NCBI RefSeq assembly: GCF_932526225.1
Contig: NC_064035.1
Coordinates: forward strand, 9,597,296 to 9,661,295
DNA length: 64,000 bases
From: Nematostella vectensis
Taxonomy: Eukaryota; Cnidaria; Anthozoa; Actiniaria; Edwardsiidae
Direction: 5' to 3'
Shown here one piece after another: positions 38,101 through 48,777 of the stretch. The position numbers and the translations under genes are program-made. Every line of letters begins with the position of its first letter. Position 1 is the stretch's first letter. The notes beneath the pieces were generated by a model. That model saw only the letters and a list, made by a program, of their open reading frames with translations. It made no database searches and had not been told where the DNA came from.

Positions 38101-41100
38101 TGCAAGTGGGACACAACACGTACGTCGTGCAAGTGGGACACAACACATACATCATGCAAGTTGGACACAACACATACATCATGCAAGTTGGACACAACAC
38201 TACACATACATAATGCAAGTTGGACACCACAACACATACATTATGCAAGTTGGACACATAATACAACACATACATCATGCAAGTTTGACACAATAGTACA
38301 ACAAACACTTCATGCAAGTTGGACATAGCACATCACATGCGAGCTGGACACATGGCATGCTATTTGGACACATATGGCAAATGTGGTAGAGTGGAACATT
38401 TCTGTTAAAACATTGACTCCTTAACCGGCCTGTACCGGCTTTGAGAACTACCAACAACCCCCCAAAAAAAATTATTAAGGCAAAATAAACACAACAAGAT
38501 GAAGATACTCAGACATACAATCTAAGAATAAATGGTCTTGAAGATATGCATTCATCCAAGGTGATAGCAACTACTCTTTACCAAATAATAGCTCAGGTTC
38601 TTTGACAAATGTCAAATCAAACAAGGAAAAACAGCAGAACCAACCCTCTCAACAAAACGTGCAAAATTCCACACAAGGTAAAGAGATCAACAAACACAGC
38701 TCAAGACACAAATAGATACCTTTATTCTAATCCTCCAGGTCCATTTCAATGCCCTTAAAACACAATCTTCGCTCCGTGAAGGCTTGTGAAACCACTTGGA
38801 TGCCAATACAGATTGCAAAGCATCCTCGGAGATCCGTTGAAACATTCACGAGTGTTCATCAACACTCCTTTCCCCAAAGTCAGACAGTTTTATCACCCCA
38901 GAGCCAAAAAAATCAATTCCAGGTCATACACACCCAGAATAGCAGTGTAAACAATTTTGGAATGGATTTGGTTTTAGAAAAGAGAGCATTTAGGAGAGCT
39001 GTGTGGTTCATTAGAAAATGAAATTGTTTTCTCATCCAGGCAAACAAACAAAAAAAAAAACAAGAAAAATTCCCCATAAATCCACCTTTGCTTGCAAATA
39101 TCCATAAGCATAGCACTCAATTTTGCCTTAGTAGACTTATGGATGTCCCAAGGCACTCTTCCATTATACTCATAGCTATATTTCGGATGAAAAATACAAG
39201 CAACCATCAAATTGTGCTCGCATTAAGCCCTGTGCAAACTGCGCCAGCATTGCTTGCGAGACACTGGCCTGACGTTGGCCCAGCAATGCATGTTGGAGCA
39301 GTTTGAACACCGTGTTGGGAGGTGCTGGCGGGAGCTGTAGAAAGATTGATTGAGTCCAATTTTTTGGCCAGAACTTCGCCAGTATCTCCTTTGTCTCGTG
39401 GTCAACCGAGCGAATCTCAGCATTGCTGGCGCAGTTTGTATCGTTTCCATAGCTGAAAATAGCTCACGTCCAAATAATGCTGTCATTTCAAAGAGAATAA
39501 ACATTACAGCATCTATAGATAAAGAAAATCTATCAGATTTTTGGTCTTGAAACCGATATATAACTGCGGAATCGTAGGTTGCCTTTGAAAAAGACAAGTA
39601 AAATGGTGGTCTTGGGTTATGGTCCGGTCATGCATCAAACGCCAGTCACGCGTGAACTTATTACCAACATGCTAGCGGTAGCTGGAGCTTTAGCACAGGG
39701 ATGAGTGATTAGAGATGGGACTGCAAAGCACTGTTGGAAAGCTTGGATACCGCCGACTAGATGCAGTTTGACTTTGACGGGCTGTAAAAATCTCAAAATA
39801 GGGGGGGGGAGTATCTTTTTTTGGTATGTTTTTTTTTTGTAAATTCATCTCTAAAATAGCCAGGAGTAAATTTATCATAAAATTCATTTTATGATAAAGT
39901 TTTTTTCTGGGTATGAAATCAGTCAATTGGGATTTGCCTGATTTCTGCTTCTCCCCCGCTATAACCTTTTTGGTATGATTATTTTTGGTGTAATTATTTT
40001 GTTGTTTTTCTTCAGCTTTTGAAGCCTGGAGGAGTTATTTTGTTCAGAGATTATGGCCGGTATGACATGGCGCAACTACGATTTAAAAAAGGTAATGTTC
40101 TATTCCAGAGGTCTGTGATAACATAGCATTACAGCTTGAGTATGTCTTTAAAATAAACACAGATGGTGCGTCCCAAAGCAAGTCGCATATCAGCCAAAAA
40201 TACCCTTATTTTTCGTTGTTTAAAATCTAGTGTAGCAAAGTCTGTTCCTCCTGGCCTTGATCTCAATGTAGTAGTAATGCATAGGAATCAATCTTACTAA
40301 CAGGACGATGTCTTTCTGATAACTTCTACGTCCGAGGTGACGGAACACGTGTTTACTTCTTCACTCAAGGTAAACACTCGTCTCTCAAGGCAACCATGAA
40401 GCGATCATGGTAAAACAGGCGCGTCAACGGGGTAGGGGGAGGGGGGGCATAGAGTAAGGGCCATCATGGGAGAACAGGCGCGTCATCGGGGGAGGGGGAG
40501 GGGGGGCATAGAGTAAGGGCCATCATGGGAGAACAGGCGCGTCACTGGGGGAGGGGGAGGGGGGGCATAGAGTAAGGGCCATCATGGGAGAACAGGCGCG
40601 TCAACGGGGGAGGGGGAGGGGGGGCATAGAGTAAGGGCCATCATGGGAGAACAGGCGCGTCAACGGGGGAGGGGGGAGGGGGGGCATAGAGTAAGGGCCA
40701 TCATGGGAGAACAGGCGCGTCATCGAGGGAGGGGGGGGTGGAGGCATAGAGTAAGGGCCATCATGGGAGGGTAAGCGAGTAGTAAGGGTGATTGTAGAAG
40801 GGCAATCGAGAAGTAACGGTTATCGTGGGTGGGCAATCGAGTAGTAGTCGAGAACTGTATGTCAAGAACCATCAGCAAATAACTAAGTTCGGCTATTGGT
40901 GTGTTTTGCAGCAAATTGAAAGCGAGCTTTCTGTCTATCAACCATGGTATATTCCATTTTTTTGGCAAACATATTCACCAAAAGGGGCTTCGATCCAATA
41001 AACTAAATGGGGGTTGGCCTTTCAACCAATCATGTATAATATCGTCTTTTCTCAAGCAATCGATTTATTTATACCCCTCCCTGTCCGTCATCAGCCATCA

Positions 41101-44100
41101 TATTACTGAAACTGAATATTTTGGCACTTTGGATAGTGGCTATCAAGCAAGGGGTCCCTCTGTATTGTTTAATATCTATTTCCCCCCCCCCCCCCCCAAA
41201 AAAAAAAAAAAAACGCTATGTGCCTAGAGGGCTTAGGAGCATTTTTTATCCAATAAAGGTTGAGGGATAAACTCGTCTTTTAGGGGTCTGGAAAGACACC
41301 GTGATGGATTGTGGGACTAAAACAGCTGCCTCCCACAATCCTTTGCGATGGGATACAGGGCAGGCCCCCATTAGCCTTTAATGGCATCTCTGCACAGCGC
41401 AACTTAGTAAAGTTCCGTTCTATCGATTCAGTCTTATGAACTGTATGACGAGAGAAATATCATTGCTCCTCCAGCCGTTGCTATGTCAACCAAGTACTTT
41501 TTTTTACCCGAAACCCTTGTAATAGCTGTACGATTTGGTGGCCCCCTAGTCCCGAGTGAAGGTCAATCGTGATCTCTTACTGCATGTAGAATCTCGTCTT
41601 CATCCTCACCATGTTTATGTTTTGATAGCCTGCGTAGCGGCGCTAAAGGGGAGGGGGAGAGAAGAAAGAAGTAAGCTTCAAGCATTAGTTAATTAGGCAT
41701 CAAACTTTCTGATAAAAAAACAGGGACCTATGGAATTTACACATATTTTCGAAAGGAAAGAGGTACTAGGAAATAGGTGCGTTATGATTGACTGCTGATT
41801 CATGAAAAAGGAAATAAGCGATGCGAAACAGAAAACATCAAGTGCTAGTGTGCAATTGTCTCTCGCTTCCGCTAAGGGTTTTTACCGACAGTCAGGGGGC
41901 GAACTTGTGTCTTCCTTCCTCTCCCTGCACTACCCCTAAATGATGTCATAACAAGACGAAAAGTAACTTGTTTGGAGTTGCTAGTTTGTAAAAACAATAT
42001 CAGCACGATTTTGGCGGATCCTACGTCGAGAAAATGAACTGTTATCTATACTTTGTGTTGTGACATTTCGCTTTATTTTCTATGAGGGGTTTTACACATT
42101 TGAAAAGATGAACCAGTTTGTATAACCCTAGTGTCTCGCAGTGGCTATGCGTGACAGCCCTCTTGTTTTTAATCTGACATTGTTCACTTCCCTTTCAAGT
42201 TGGCGTCGAGAGTCTCGACTTTTGTTTAAAACCATAAATGAAAACGAAGATCAAGGGTTGCAATAGTAAATGAACTAAAAAGAGAGAATCAATTGATAAT
42301 TTAAAATTCAACCAAAGACAAGCGATAAAAATTATACGATATTCAGTTTTAGCTGTATTGAAATGTTAATTGAATCAAAAGTTTCACTACTGAAACATTG
42401 TTGATGCTAAGAAGCCGACAAAGCGAAACGCTAAATTCATTATACTAAATGCGGTGAAACTCGTTTAAAAGTGTAAGATTTTGCAGTAACATTTATTCGC
42501 CCCTTATGAAACTTATAAAACAGCATTCTAGCTGTTCTGATTTTCATATCTATCTGGCCAATTTTGGAAGTTTATCGTGATGGTACTGATTCTCTAATAG
42601 CTAGGACCGGGACGGGAAATAGCTTATTGTGACGGGGTGGCATGTAAATTTTGTGAGTGTTTTTTCCTCATTGTTTGGTTTGATGTTTGTGCAGTTGGCT
42701 CCCATGGTGAGCGCGGAATGGCTTCTTGCTGACTCGTATTGTTCTGTCTCTTTATTGACTGAGTAAGCGAAACTTAATCTATCCAAGGCTCCAATAAGCG
42801 CACTTGTCAGTGACTCTTTCGACCGACTCATTCATCTCACATACGAATACCATCAGCACGCAATTCCCTTTTGCTCATACAAAGCCAGACTAATTTGGTT
42901 TTGTAAGAGGATGTGAGGTTTTCGGAGGGAAACAGGTATCATCGCTCATTGAATCGGACCGGGCTACTCGCCTCGTGATTGGTCGATGCAACAGGTTTAT
43001 GGATCCCTAATCCTTTATTATATTGCACCTGACGTGGTGACGTCACGGCTGACCCCAGAGCACCACACCAGCCTAATATCATCTCAGCAAACGAGTTTTG
43101 GAATGCGCTAGATAGCAAGTGACAGCAGAGCGAAAAAAGCAGCTGAATATGCCGAGGTCCTTCCTGGTGAAGACTAAGACAGAGAGGTGTTCCCACTTCG
43201 ACTCGCCTATAATCCCTTCAAGACCCGACAACGGTGAGTTCATTGCTCACATCGAATTGATTTCACATTAGCGTAGTGTAATGACTTTATAAACAGTCTA
43301 AAAATTTGAATACTCAAATTAGTTTGCTTTTAAAGAGTTATCTCGGATTCGTTGGTTTATTGTTCTTTGAATATCTAAGAACCTGACAGGTTTAATTCGT
43401 GTTTCAGGTTGCATTCGGGATATTTCGCGGGTTGATGATGTTGCTAGTAATGTGAAAGACGGCAAGCAAGAAACCCTTCAGAAAAACAACACAAATCGCT
43501 CAAACTGCACCGCAGTCCATGCGCAAGTTATTCCACTAGGGATCGAAGAGACGCATCGTACTCAAAATACTTACCCAGTTAAAGAAGATATTAAATCATC
43601 TCCTACATCAAAAACACTTGTCGCTTGTACAGGTGTCCCGAGTCATGATCCCTCGCGAGTTGTAACGAGCGAAGCACCTGCCAAACTCCAGTGCCCAAAT
43701 TGCATGAAGGGCTTCAACGCACTAGCGACACTGATGAGACACCAATACTTCTACTGTCCCCCTACACAACACAAGCGACCTTTCCACTGCAAATACTGCG
43801 AAAAGCTGTACGACTCCTTGGGCGCTCTCAAGATGCACATTCGCACTCACACGCTGCCGTGCAAATGCAAGATCTGCGGGAAGGCGTTTAGTCGGCCGTG
43901 GCTACTCCAAGGTCATGTGCGAACTCATACCGGTGAAAAGCCATACAAGTGCACCCAATGTCAGCGCGCGTTTGCTGACAGGTCCAACTTGCGAGCGCAT
44001 CTACAGACGCATTCTGACGTGAAGAAGTACAGCTGTAAGCAGTGCTCAAAGTCCTTCTCCCGTATGTCGCTACTACTGAAGCACGAAGGCTCCTGCAGCG

Positions 44101-46749
44101 GGGCAAGTAGTGCTGCTATGTGTCGGCAAAATCTCTGCTGAATAAAGTCAGGCTGCTTCAAAACAATTTATGAAATACTGCTTGTTTCTGTTATGAACGG
44201 TGGTTGATTAACTATGATTAGAGACAATTTATAGAATAATGATAATTGTTGTTGGTGCTGGAATGCCTCATATAGACATGATCGATAGTAGTTGTAAAGC
44301 TGTAAATACACGATAGTTATTAATTATATAGCGACTGGACTTTAAGGCGATGAATCGTGTTTAATGGTTGTCTTCATAGAACTAGAGATATTTTTGTACA
44401 AATGCTCTTTTGAACATTGCATAATGACAGGTGTATTATCCGTGTTTTGTCGCACATTTTGTAAATAAGCCAAGGGAAATGCATGCACTTATGCGCAAAA
44501 GCTCCACAAAAGACCACAACTTGTCCAACGTCTAGTTTAACTCAGTTTAATTCTACCTCAAGTCGGTAGCAAGATCTAGTAACAGATAGCACTGTTAGGT
44601 ATAAATTATCCTTGGGGCCATTTTGGTTTCGCGTTGAACCATGACTTACCCTTAATGAGTGGTTTACGGTATTGTGATTTACTACTGTGAGCGAATCGAT
44701 AATTCCAACCGCACCTAAACGCAGCAGTCAAAAGCAGTCAGACAAAGCTTTCTTGATTGAACCTGGATCGTGATTTAGTGAGCGGTGAACAAAAGAGCCT
44801 AGCAGGTTTTTCTCTCGATCAATCATAGCGTTCTTATGTTCAGGTGTCGAGGTCAACTATAAACTGTTTAGTAATGGCGGGAAAAAGCCTTGAAGGGGCT
44901 ATGTATGTGTTAGTATGACAGAATCCACTGCCACATACAGAAACGTACTGTGACGACTCGCAAATAAGAGTAAACGATTTCTGCATAGCTCTTCAATGAT
45001 AATGATATAATTAAACCATAAAACGTTCAATTCTTGAGGTGTGCATATTTACGAAGACTCCTAATCGTGAATAGGCTCTATTTCCACCCGACGTCGGGCG
45101 TTGTGGTCTTGAGGTGGCCCGTACTGCTGCCTGGCTCACATAAACCGCTGGCGATCGAGCCTACCTTGTAAAACGCAGCCATTATTTTTTACATCGTCTG
45201 CCTTTAGACTTTTGGAGTGGATTCAATTAATCCGTGAAACAGTTAGTGGCATACTACACGTTTACATATAGAAATACTAGTAAAATGTTTTGTTCTCTAT
45301 GAATTGTTTTGTATATCATGCACTGTTACACACCAGCTAATAGTGTTTCACAGATAAATTGAAACCACTCTAAATGTTTTTTACTTACTTCATCTGTTGA
45401 TATTTTTGTCACGCACTGGGCCCGAAGTTCTAAGTTTGCTTCATTTTTCGTTAGGTAATCCGGACGGGAATGAGTGAAGCATGGAAGGGGAGGAGGGTAA
45501 AGCACGAGAGGGGGGGAGGATGGATGAAGAATGGGAAGGGTAAAGCACGAGAGGGGGATGGTTGAAGAATGGGAAGATTAAAGAACGAGAGGGGGATGGG
45601 TGAAGAATGGGAAGGGTAAAGCACGAGAGGGAGATGAATGAAGAATGGGAAGGGTAAAGCACGAGGGGGAGATGGATGAAGAATGGGAAGGGTGAAGCAC
45701 GGGAGGGGGGTGGATGAAGAATGGGAAGGGTAAAGCACGAGAGGGGGTGGATGAAGAATGGGAAGGGTAAAGCACGAGAGGGAGATGGATGAAGAATGGG
45801 AAGGGTAAAGCACGAGAGGGGGTGGATGAAGAATGGGAAGATTAAAGAACGAGAGGAAGATGGATGAAGAATGGGAAGGGTAAAGCACGAGAGGGGTTGG
45901 ATGAAGAATGGGAAGGGTAAAACACGAGAGGGGGTGGATGAAGAATGGGAAGGGTAAAGCACGAGAGGGGGTGGATGAAGAATGGGAAGGGTAAAGCACG
46001 AGAGGGAGATGGATGAAGAATGGGAAGGGTAAAGCACGAGAGGGGGTGGATGAAGAATGGGAAGATTAAAGAACGAGAGGAAGATGGATGAAGAATGGGA
46101 AGGGTAAAGCACGAGAGGGGTTGGATGAAGAATGGGAAGGGTAAAGCACAAAAGGGGGTGGATGAAGAATGGGAAGGGTAAAGCACGAGAGGGAGATGGA
46201 TGAAGAATGGGAAGGGTGAAGCACGAGAGGGGGGTGGATGAAGAATGGGAAGGGTAAAGCACGAGAGGGGGTGGACGAAGAATGGGAAGGGTAAAGCACG
46301 AGAGGGAGATGGATGAAGAATGGGAAGGGTAAAGCACGAGAGGGGGTGGATGAAGAATGGGAAGATTAAAGAACGAGAGGAAGATGGATGAAGAATGGGG
46401 AGGGTAAAGCACGAGAAGGGAATGTATGAAGAATGGGATGGGTAAAGTATGGAAGGGAGGGTGGTTGGAGGTAGGAGGGGGTTGGTTGGGGGATTTGAGG
46501 GGGAAGGAGGGGGGTGGGAAGAGGATAGGAGGGAGGGAGGGTGGGGGATAGGACTGTTAAAATCGTCATAAAAAGGTAGTGATAAATATATTTTTTTGTG
46601 CTTCACTAGACGAGCTTGCTGAAATGTTCAGGAAAGCGGGTCTCACAGAAGAACAGAATTATGTGGATCGCCGCTTGCAAGTGAATCGCGGGCGCCAGCT
46701 GCGGATGTATCGCATCTGGATACAGTGCAAGTACCGCAAGCCCGTATGA
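29196..46749 (+). CDS. METTL2: METTL2-type tRNA 3-methylcytidine methyltransferase, 12 exons
   Basis: Exons: 29196-29281, 30630-30721, 30909-30969, 32018-32130, 33087-33142, 34012-34061, 36463-36523, 37038-37177, 37284-37314, 40016-40091, 40304-40369, 46610-46749. They total 972 nt (323 residues; human METTL2A is 378). All junctions are GT-AG and phases match. Key segments in order: [43 protein letters not shown]-binding [53 protein letters not shown] and [16 protein letters not shown]. The C-terminus includes [20 protein letters not shown]. The enzyme methylates C32 in tRNA-Thr and tRNA-Arg anticodon loops. Introns 6 and 11 each contain another gene on the same strand. Introns 9 and 11 contain long minisatellites. 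Confidence 0.96.
31140..31295. repeat. Hairpin repeat in METTL2 intron 3
   Basis: tgtccaaggatgagaaatgg (31170-31189) is mirrored imperfectly by ccatttctcatcccccgaca (31252-31271). Probably a MITE remnant. The rest of this intron shows nothing recognisable. Confidence 0.5.
34142..34526. mobile_element. Palindromic MITE in METTL2 intron 6
   Basis: The ends cacaggtccccaagctaat and (inverted) cacaggttccccaggctaat continue inward as ttgtattttacgtgt on both arms. A second inner pair, caaacttttct / agaaaagtttg, and a central hairpin (gattgaaacttcaatcg) make the roughly 385-bp unit almost fully palindromic. It lies about 235 bp upstream of the nested dehydrogenase. Confidence 0.82.
34762..35517 (+). 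CDS. Intronless short-chain dehydrogenase nested in METTL2 intron 6
   Basis: Uninterrupted 251-residue frame starting [10 protein letters not shown]; an upstream in-frame ATG at 34720 would add 14 residues without resemblance to the family. It has the classical SDR layout: cofactor loop TGCSRGIG at residues 12-19, NNAG about residue 93, the NISS serine about 155, and NPGFVKT. The size and the segment [15 protein letters not shown] resemble the sniffer/C-factor carbonyl reductase group. The expected YxxxK is altered: the sequence is YASRASK, so Ser172 occupies the position four before Lys176, while a Tyr sits two residues earlier. AATAAA-like signals occur at about 35660 and 35780. Same strand as its host METTL2. 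Being intronless, it may derive from retroposition, but no poly-A tail was seen. Confidence 0.92.
   Translation: MALYQYESVFITGCSRGIGLEFVKQFVCLAKPPKHIIATSRKIDEASELYKLGLIHDNLHVFQLDVTSPESIREATEKATSILQGSGLSLLINNAGLFVNKGLDDIEAEDMIEVFKTQTVAPLMITKSLLGLLKQAARSSVPDLKTGKALIVNISSKTSLISDNHSGGMYASRASKCALNMVTKSLSVDLKKDGILAVAVNPGFVKTRKEFKDAAPLTPEESVLAMMKTIDSIDESKSGLCLNYSGEVLQW
36835..36965. repeat. Dispersed repeat fragment in METTL2 intron 7
   Basis: Sequence ggacgctttctttcacttgg and following resembles ggatgctttctttcccttgg at about 23325. This is a partial copy of the same repeat family. Confidence 0.5.
37480..38345. repeat. 27-30-bp minisatellite in METTL2 intron 9
   Basis: About 30 imperfect copies of a unit around catgcaagttggacacaaca catac, with period varying between 27 and 35 bp through insertions of cacatatagcacaacaaat-type spacers. 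All reading frames across it are artefacts of the repeat. Confidence 0.95.
39235..39441. mobile_element. Short MITE (about 207 bp) in METTL2 intron 9
   Basis: gcaaactgcgccagcattgc at the left is inverted as gcattgctggcgcagtttgt at the right, giving terminal repeats of about 21 bp with one or two mismatches. No coding capacity. Confidence 0.75.
40405..40770. repeat. About 60-bp G-rich tandem repeat in METTL2 intron 11
   Basis: Six copies of a unit of 59-60 bp containing gtaagggccatcatgggaga, acaggcgcgtca and a run of GGGGGAGGGGG. The runs differ slightly in length between copies. It lies about 35 bp after the donor of exon 11. Confidence 0.93.
40771..43148. other. METTL2 intron 11 sequence upstream of snail
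   Basis: No gene recognised. A C-run followed by an A-run lies at about 41180-41215. A CRE-like GTGACGTCAC at about 43038 and an ATTGG box at about 42979 lie within 200 bp of the snail ATG and are candidate promoter elements. Confidence 0.4.
43149..44141 (+). CDS. snail: Snail-family SNAG/C2H2 repressor nested in METTL2 intron 11
   Basis: Exon 1 is 43149-43233 (donor G|GTGAGT) and exon 2 is 43408-44141 (acceptor TTTCAG), giving 272 residues. The N-terminus MPRSFLVK is a SNAG domain, which recruits LSD1/CoREST-type corepressors. The C-terminal half has five zinc fingers starting at about residues 124, 156, 181, 210 and 238. Finger sequences such as [60 protein letters not shown] and [12 protein letters not shown] are diagnostic for Snail rather than Scratch or GFI1. 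The protein is a nuclear E-box repressor used in epithelial-mesenchymal change and germ-layer patterning. The whole gene lies inside the last METTL2 intron in the same direction. AATAAA overlaps the stop codon. Confidence 0.96.
44142..45464. other. METTL2 intron 11 sequence downstream of snail
   Basis: Presumed snail 3'UTR and downstream flank. No other gene or repeat recognised. Confidence 0.4.
45465..46558. repeat. 36-bp purine-rich minisatellite before METTL2 last exon
   Basis: About 28 copies of a unit near ggatgaagaatgggaagggt aaagcacgagaggg (35-37 bp). The plus strand is almost entirely purine over about 1.1 kb. Higher-order blocks recur, for example a variant with gggaagattaaagaacgaga. 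It stops 50 bp before the acceptor of the last METTL2 exon. Long minus-strand open frames rich in Pro/Ser/Leu are artefacts of the period. Confidence 0.96.
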
Positions 46750-48777
46750 ATGCAGACTCAAATAACGTTACCCTCGAGTTCTACTGTCTGCACTGAATGG
46801 CAGACAACAGTAAACACAGTCATATCTACCCTGTATCAAAAACTGTGGTCTCGCTACATTGCTTTATTTAAGGCAAAAATGACCTTATGGACCAGGTAGT
46901 GGTGAAAGGGTGGACCATTGTAAAATCTAGAGTCGGCGGAAAAAATCACGTATCATTCATTTTAAGCTTTATCATATAAGTTGACGCTCTACACCAAACA
47001 AACAACCCTCTGTTACGGACACCTCATATAGAGACCAGACTTTTTCGTGGGGAATTGGCTTGCTCGGTATCTTTTAGTTAACGCTTGCTTATTCGATTGT
47101 TTTCTTAAGATTTTTGTTTTCTCTAAATTTTTTTATTTGGGGGTTTTATTACTGCCCCTCTATGTTAAATGACCAAACAGAAAAAAATCTGCGAAATGAA
47201 TTAAAAAAGATAAAAGTAGTATCTCCCGTTATTGCGATAATTTCGGTCCAAAGGGCGTCGCACATGCGATAATGGTCTGTAGCAAGCTGGGAAAACTATA
47301 ATTTTTATAGTAATATATAAAACCTAATATAATATATAAACCCCCACATGTAACGCTTTCACTTTTAAATTCGCCACACTGAAGATTTGGGTGCCGATTT
47401 TAGATTTGTGATACATTTAGAAATCTTTATTCGAATGAATAGAAAGCATTGATAATTACAAGATAGATGTCACACAAGAGTGGATCCAGGATTTGTCAAA
47501 GGGGGTCTCCAGCCTGAATCCGGAAGAGGGATTGATAAACCTCCAAATCATTCCTTCAAAATTTTCAGTCCGATAATTGAAGGGTATCCTGGGATCGCTA
47601 CTGCGGTGGAAATGGAATTTGTACGATTGGGAACCCTACTACAATATACATTGATTTGAGTGTTCCTAGTCGTCAAATCGGCATCATCACTACCTATACC
47701 TATTTCATACACACAATCATTTTTACACACACAAATAATTTCAATATTAAAAGTCACAGTGATAATTTCTATTTACGAGTCCAGCAAATGTTATTTGCTC
47801 CAATATCCCTCACAGTGTCAGGGAAAATTATCTTAATCTTAACGCTACACTTTGCTGTTCATGTAATCTCGATGTTTTCAAGTTAAGGTGTCAATAGCAT
47901 CTTAACCTCAACTTGTCTTAACAGAACTACAATATCTATCAGAAATATATATTTAACTGTAATTTCAACTATGAATAAGCCCAGTTTAGTGGGGTAATAT
48001 CGAGTTATTTTTCCATTTACAGCATTCAATGTGCGCGAGGACGATCAATCATAAGATCCCGGAAAAGATGCACTCCTACCGAGTGAGACCCCCACCCCCA
48101 CCCCCTGGAAGTTACCTAAATGCTGTTTGTACGGCACTAAAACACCTTTCTCAACCTAAGAAAGTTCCAACTTTCTGCAAAGTCGCGAACCATCGTGAAT
48201 CTTTTTAGTTATCACATGCGAGAATAGTTTGTCCAAATAACAGCCAAAACAATTAAAGCGCAGGCAAAGAGCATCGCGCTGCTGATATTTTAACAAGGGA
48301 TACAGCACAGAAATGTCAAATGCCCTAGATCCGTGCACGTGCCCCCCTCCCTAGCGCTCGCTACAAGCACTCAAATGCTCCCTTTCTTCCTCCCTCCCTG
48401 GCAAACACTACAAGCACGCAAATGCTCTCTTCCCTCCCTCCCTCCCTCCCTCCCCTCCCCTCCCTCCCTCCCTCCCTCCCTGGCAAACACTACAAGCACT
48501 CAAATGCTCTCCTCACTGACTCCCTCCCTTCACTGACTCCCTCCCTCCCTTCACTGACTCCCTCCCTCCCTTCACTGACTCCCTCCCTCCCTTCACTGAC
48601 TCCCTCCCTCCCTCCATGGCAAAGGCTACAAGCCCCATCAAATCTTCGGCCGAGAAAACTCTCTTGTCATCTTGGATATCTCCTAATAAGCACTCTTGGT
48701 CACCGTTAATGTTACAGTAATCTCACTCTGTATGTACAGCCTCCATTTGTAAGATATTCGACCTGTTTCTTGTTGTG
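46750..48777. other. Spacer between convergent METTL2 and PR/SET gene
   Basis: No gene recognised. A repeat-like phrase gtggatccaggatttgtc occurs near 47481. C/T-rich microsatellite with (ctcc)n and repeated ttcactgactccctccctcc lies at 48340-48620. The 18-mer aaagtcgcgaaccatcgt at 48179 recurs inside the PR/SET coding exon at 48902. Confidence 0.5.
48340..48620. repeat. CTCC microsatellite and 21-bp tandem repeats
   Basis: Runs of ctccctcc mixed with about four copies of ttcactgactccctccctcc and three copies of an acaagcactcaaatgctc phrase. Confidence 0.9.

Noticed and set aside
37690-38328. Cys/His-rich repetitive frames on both strands
   Set aside because: Artefact of the 27-30-bp minisatellite; both strands are open for the same reason.
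37480-38345. CRISPR-like regular repeats
   Set aside because: Units are contiguous with no unique spacers of constant length. This is a eukaryotic minisatellite.
45441-46606. Long minus-strand frames rich in Pro, Ser and Leu
   Set aside because: Produced by the 36-bp purine-rich tandem repeat. No splice context, no family, and they overlap METTL2 intronic sequence.
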